NCBI GenBank assembly: GCA_964644465.1
Contig: CAZXVU010000113.1
Location: forward strand, 1-6,720
Reading direction: 5' to 3'
DNA from: CAZXVU01 sp964644465
GTDB lineage: Bacteria > Chlamydiota > Chlamydiia > Chlamydiales > SM23-39
Length of the DNA: 6,720 nt
Within the stretch, counting starts at the first letter, position 1; each line of letters begins with the position of its first letter. Of the stretch, positions 6,342 through 6,720 are shown one piece after another. The position numbers were made by a program, and so were the translations under genes. The notes below the pieces were generated by a model. It searched no databases, was not told the DNA's origin, and was given only the letters and a program-made list of their open reading frames with translations.

Positions 6342-6367
6342 CCAAGTTTTGAGGTTATTTGGGTATA
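6342..6367 (+). repeat. Right terminal inverted repeat
   Basis: It begins CCAAGTTTTGAGG and ends TTTGGGTATA, and is the partner of 6147-6172. It carries the 10-mer GTTATTTGGG (6354-6363) that also occurs in the 12-bp hairpin (6314-6323). CCAAGT (6342-6347) can pair locally with ATTTGG (6357-6362), competing with the long-range helix. The repeat ends six bases before the prfC ATG. Confidence 0.75.
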
Positions 6368-6373
6368 AGACTT

Positions 6374-6720
6374 ATGGAAGAATCGATCGAAGAAGCCGTC
6401 GCCAAGAGGCGTACGTTTGCCATCATCAGCCACCCTGACGCTGGGAAAACCACCCTCACTGAAAAACTCCTCCTCTATTCCGGAGCTATACAGACTGCTG
6501 GGATGGTGAAAGGGCGCCGCGGAAGAAAAGCCGCCGCTTCCGACTGGATGGCGATGGAGCAAGAGAGAGGTATTTCGATCACCTCTTCCGCCATGCAGTT
6601 CTCTTATAAAGACACCGTCATCAACGTTCTCGATACCCCAGGCCACGAAGACTTTTCAGAAGATACCTACCGCACCCTCACAGCCGCCGATTGCGCCATC
6701 ATGGTGATCGACGCTTCCAA
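6374..6720 (+). CDS. prfC: Peptide chain release factor 3 (RF3), N-terminal part (runs off right edge)
   Basis: RF3 is a ribosome-associated GTPase that recycles RF1 and RF2 from the ribosome after peptide release. The 115 codons seen hold the start of the translational GTPase domain: the P-loop SHPDAGKTT (residues 19-27), the switch-I region MEQERGISITSS (61-72) and the G3 motif DTPGHEDFSEDTYRTLTA (87-104). The runs SDWMAMEQERGISIT and DTPGHEDFSEDTYRTLT are characteristic of RF3 rather than EF-G, LepA or TypA. The N-terminus MEESIEEAVAKRRTFAII has the normal length before the P-loop, so ATG 6374 is the start. The bases before it (GGGTATAAGACTT) hold no clear Shine-Dalgarno sequence and are mostly the end of the structured element, so initiation may be weak or structure-dependent. 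I found no convincing promoter between 6122 and 6373, so readthrough from the EEP operon or a cryptic promoter in the element is possible. Confidence 0.95.
   Translation, partial: MEESIEEAVAKRRTFAIISHPDAGKTTLTEKLLLYSGAIQTAGMVKGRRGRKAAASDWMAMEQERGISITSSAMQFSYKDTVINVLDTPGHEDFSEDTYRTLTAADCAIMVIDAS

Larger units (their letters stand above)
6147..6367 (+). repeat. 221-bp structured element with 26-nt terminal inverted repeats (MITE-like, or structured prfC leader RNA)
   Basis: The two ends, 6147-6172 and 6342-6367, are inverted copies; as plus-strand RNA they pair at 25 of 26 positions, four of them G-U. Between them lie a perfect 9-bp hairpin (6228-6248), a 12-bp hairpin (6298-6324), a 7-bp stem GGACCTC/GGGGTCC (6258-6264 with 6293-6299) and two mutually exclusive small hairpins at 6268-6280 and 6274-6290. 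The short stems TGAC (6178-6181) with GTCA (6334-6337) and CGCC (6189-6192) with GGCG (6328-6331) could extend the closing helix. The outermost TA at each end (6147-6148 and 6366-6367) is compatible with TA-target insertion as in IS630/Tc1-type elements, although TA also belongs to the palindrome. No transposase is encoded. I do not recognise it as a named RNA family. It fills nearly all of the EEP-prfC gap and ends six bases before the prfC start. Confidence 0.7.

Noticed and set aside
6156..6368. 70-codon open frame through the structured element
   Set aside because: It coincides with the inverted repeats and hairpins, has an Arg/Gly/Pro-rich composition without a domain, and has no ribosome binding site before its ATG. 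The structure explains the sequence better.
6335..6646. 103-codon minus-strand open frame
   Set aside because: It lies antisense to the well-supported prfC coding region and shows no recognisable protein features.

Overview
The window looks like chromosomal DNA of a non-Chlamydiaceae (environmental) member of the Chlamydiae. The evidence is a large cysteine-rich exoprotein with a filamentous-haemagglutinin N-terminus, a GT92-type glycosyltransferase opening with FQNEAPYLKEWIEFH, modest GC content and compact gene spacing. The lineage call is inferred from protein character alone and is only moderately secure; Waddlia- or Estrella-like would fit, but the species cannot be read from this sequence.

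Layout. (1) Positions 1-311, minus strand: the N-terminal 103 residues of a family-92-like glycosyltransferase that runs off the left edge. (2) Positions 312-418: a 107-bp divergent intergenic region with a candidate sigma70-type promoter for each side. (3) Positions 419-4711, plus strand: a 1430-residue exported TpsA-like beta-helix protein with a signal peptide, a two-partner-secretion domain, a tandem block of about 39-residue IGHG repeats, later beta-helix repeats and a non-repetitive C-terminal tail. A weak hairpin plus T7 terminator follows. (4) Positions 4756-6121: a good promoter drives a probable two-gene operon, made of an unrecognised 95-residue protein and an endonuclease/exonuclease/phosphatase (EEP) superfamily hydrolase. 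Their stop and start overlap as ATGA. (5) Positions 6122-6373: a 252-bp gap almost filled by a 221-bp element. Its 26-nt ends are inverted repeats and its interior holds several strong hairpins. (6) Positions 6374-6720: the start of prfC (peptide chain release factor 3), running off the right edge.

How the parts relate. The exoprotein, and perhaps the EEP enzyme, are candidates for surface or host-facing roles, and the glycosyltransferase is divergently transcribed from the exoprotein. No TpsB transporter gene is in the window. RF3 is housekeeping and is separated from the rest by the structured element.

The most unusual feature is that element. It behaves either as a miniature inverted-repeat transposable element with a TA target or as a structured RNA forming the prfC leader. 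All pairing irregularities of the G-U type that I found in its terminal helix and 12-bp hairpin favour the plus-strand RNA. The element ends six bases before the prfC start codon, which has no clear Shine-Dalgarno sequence of its own.
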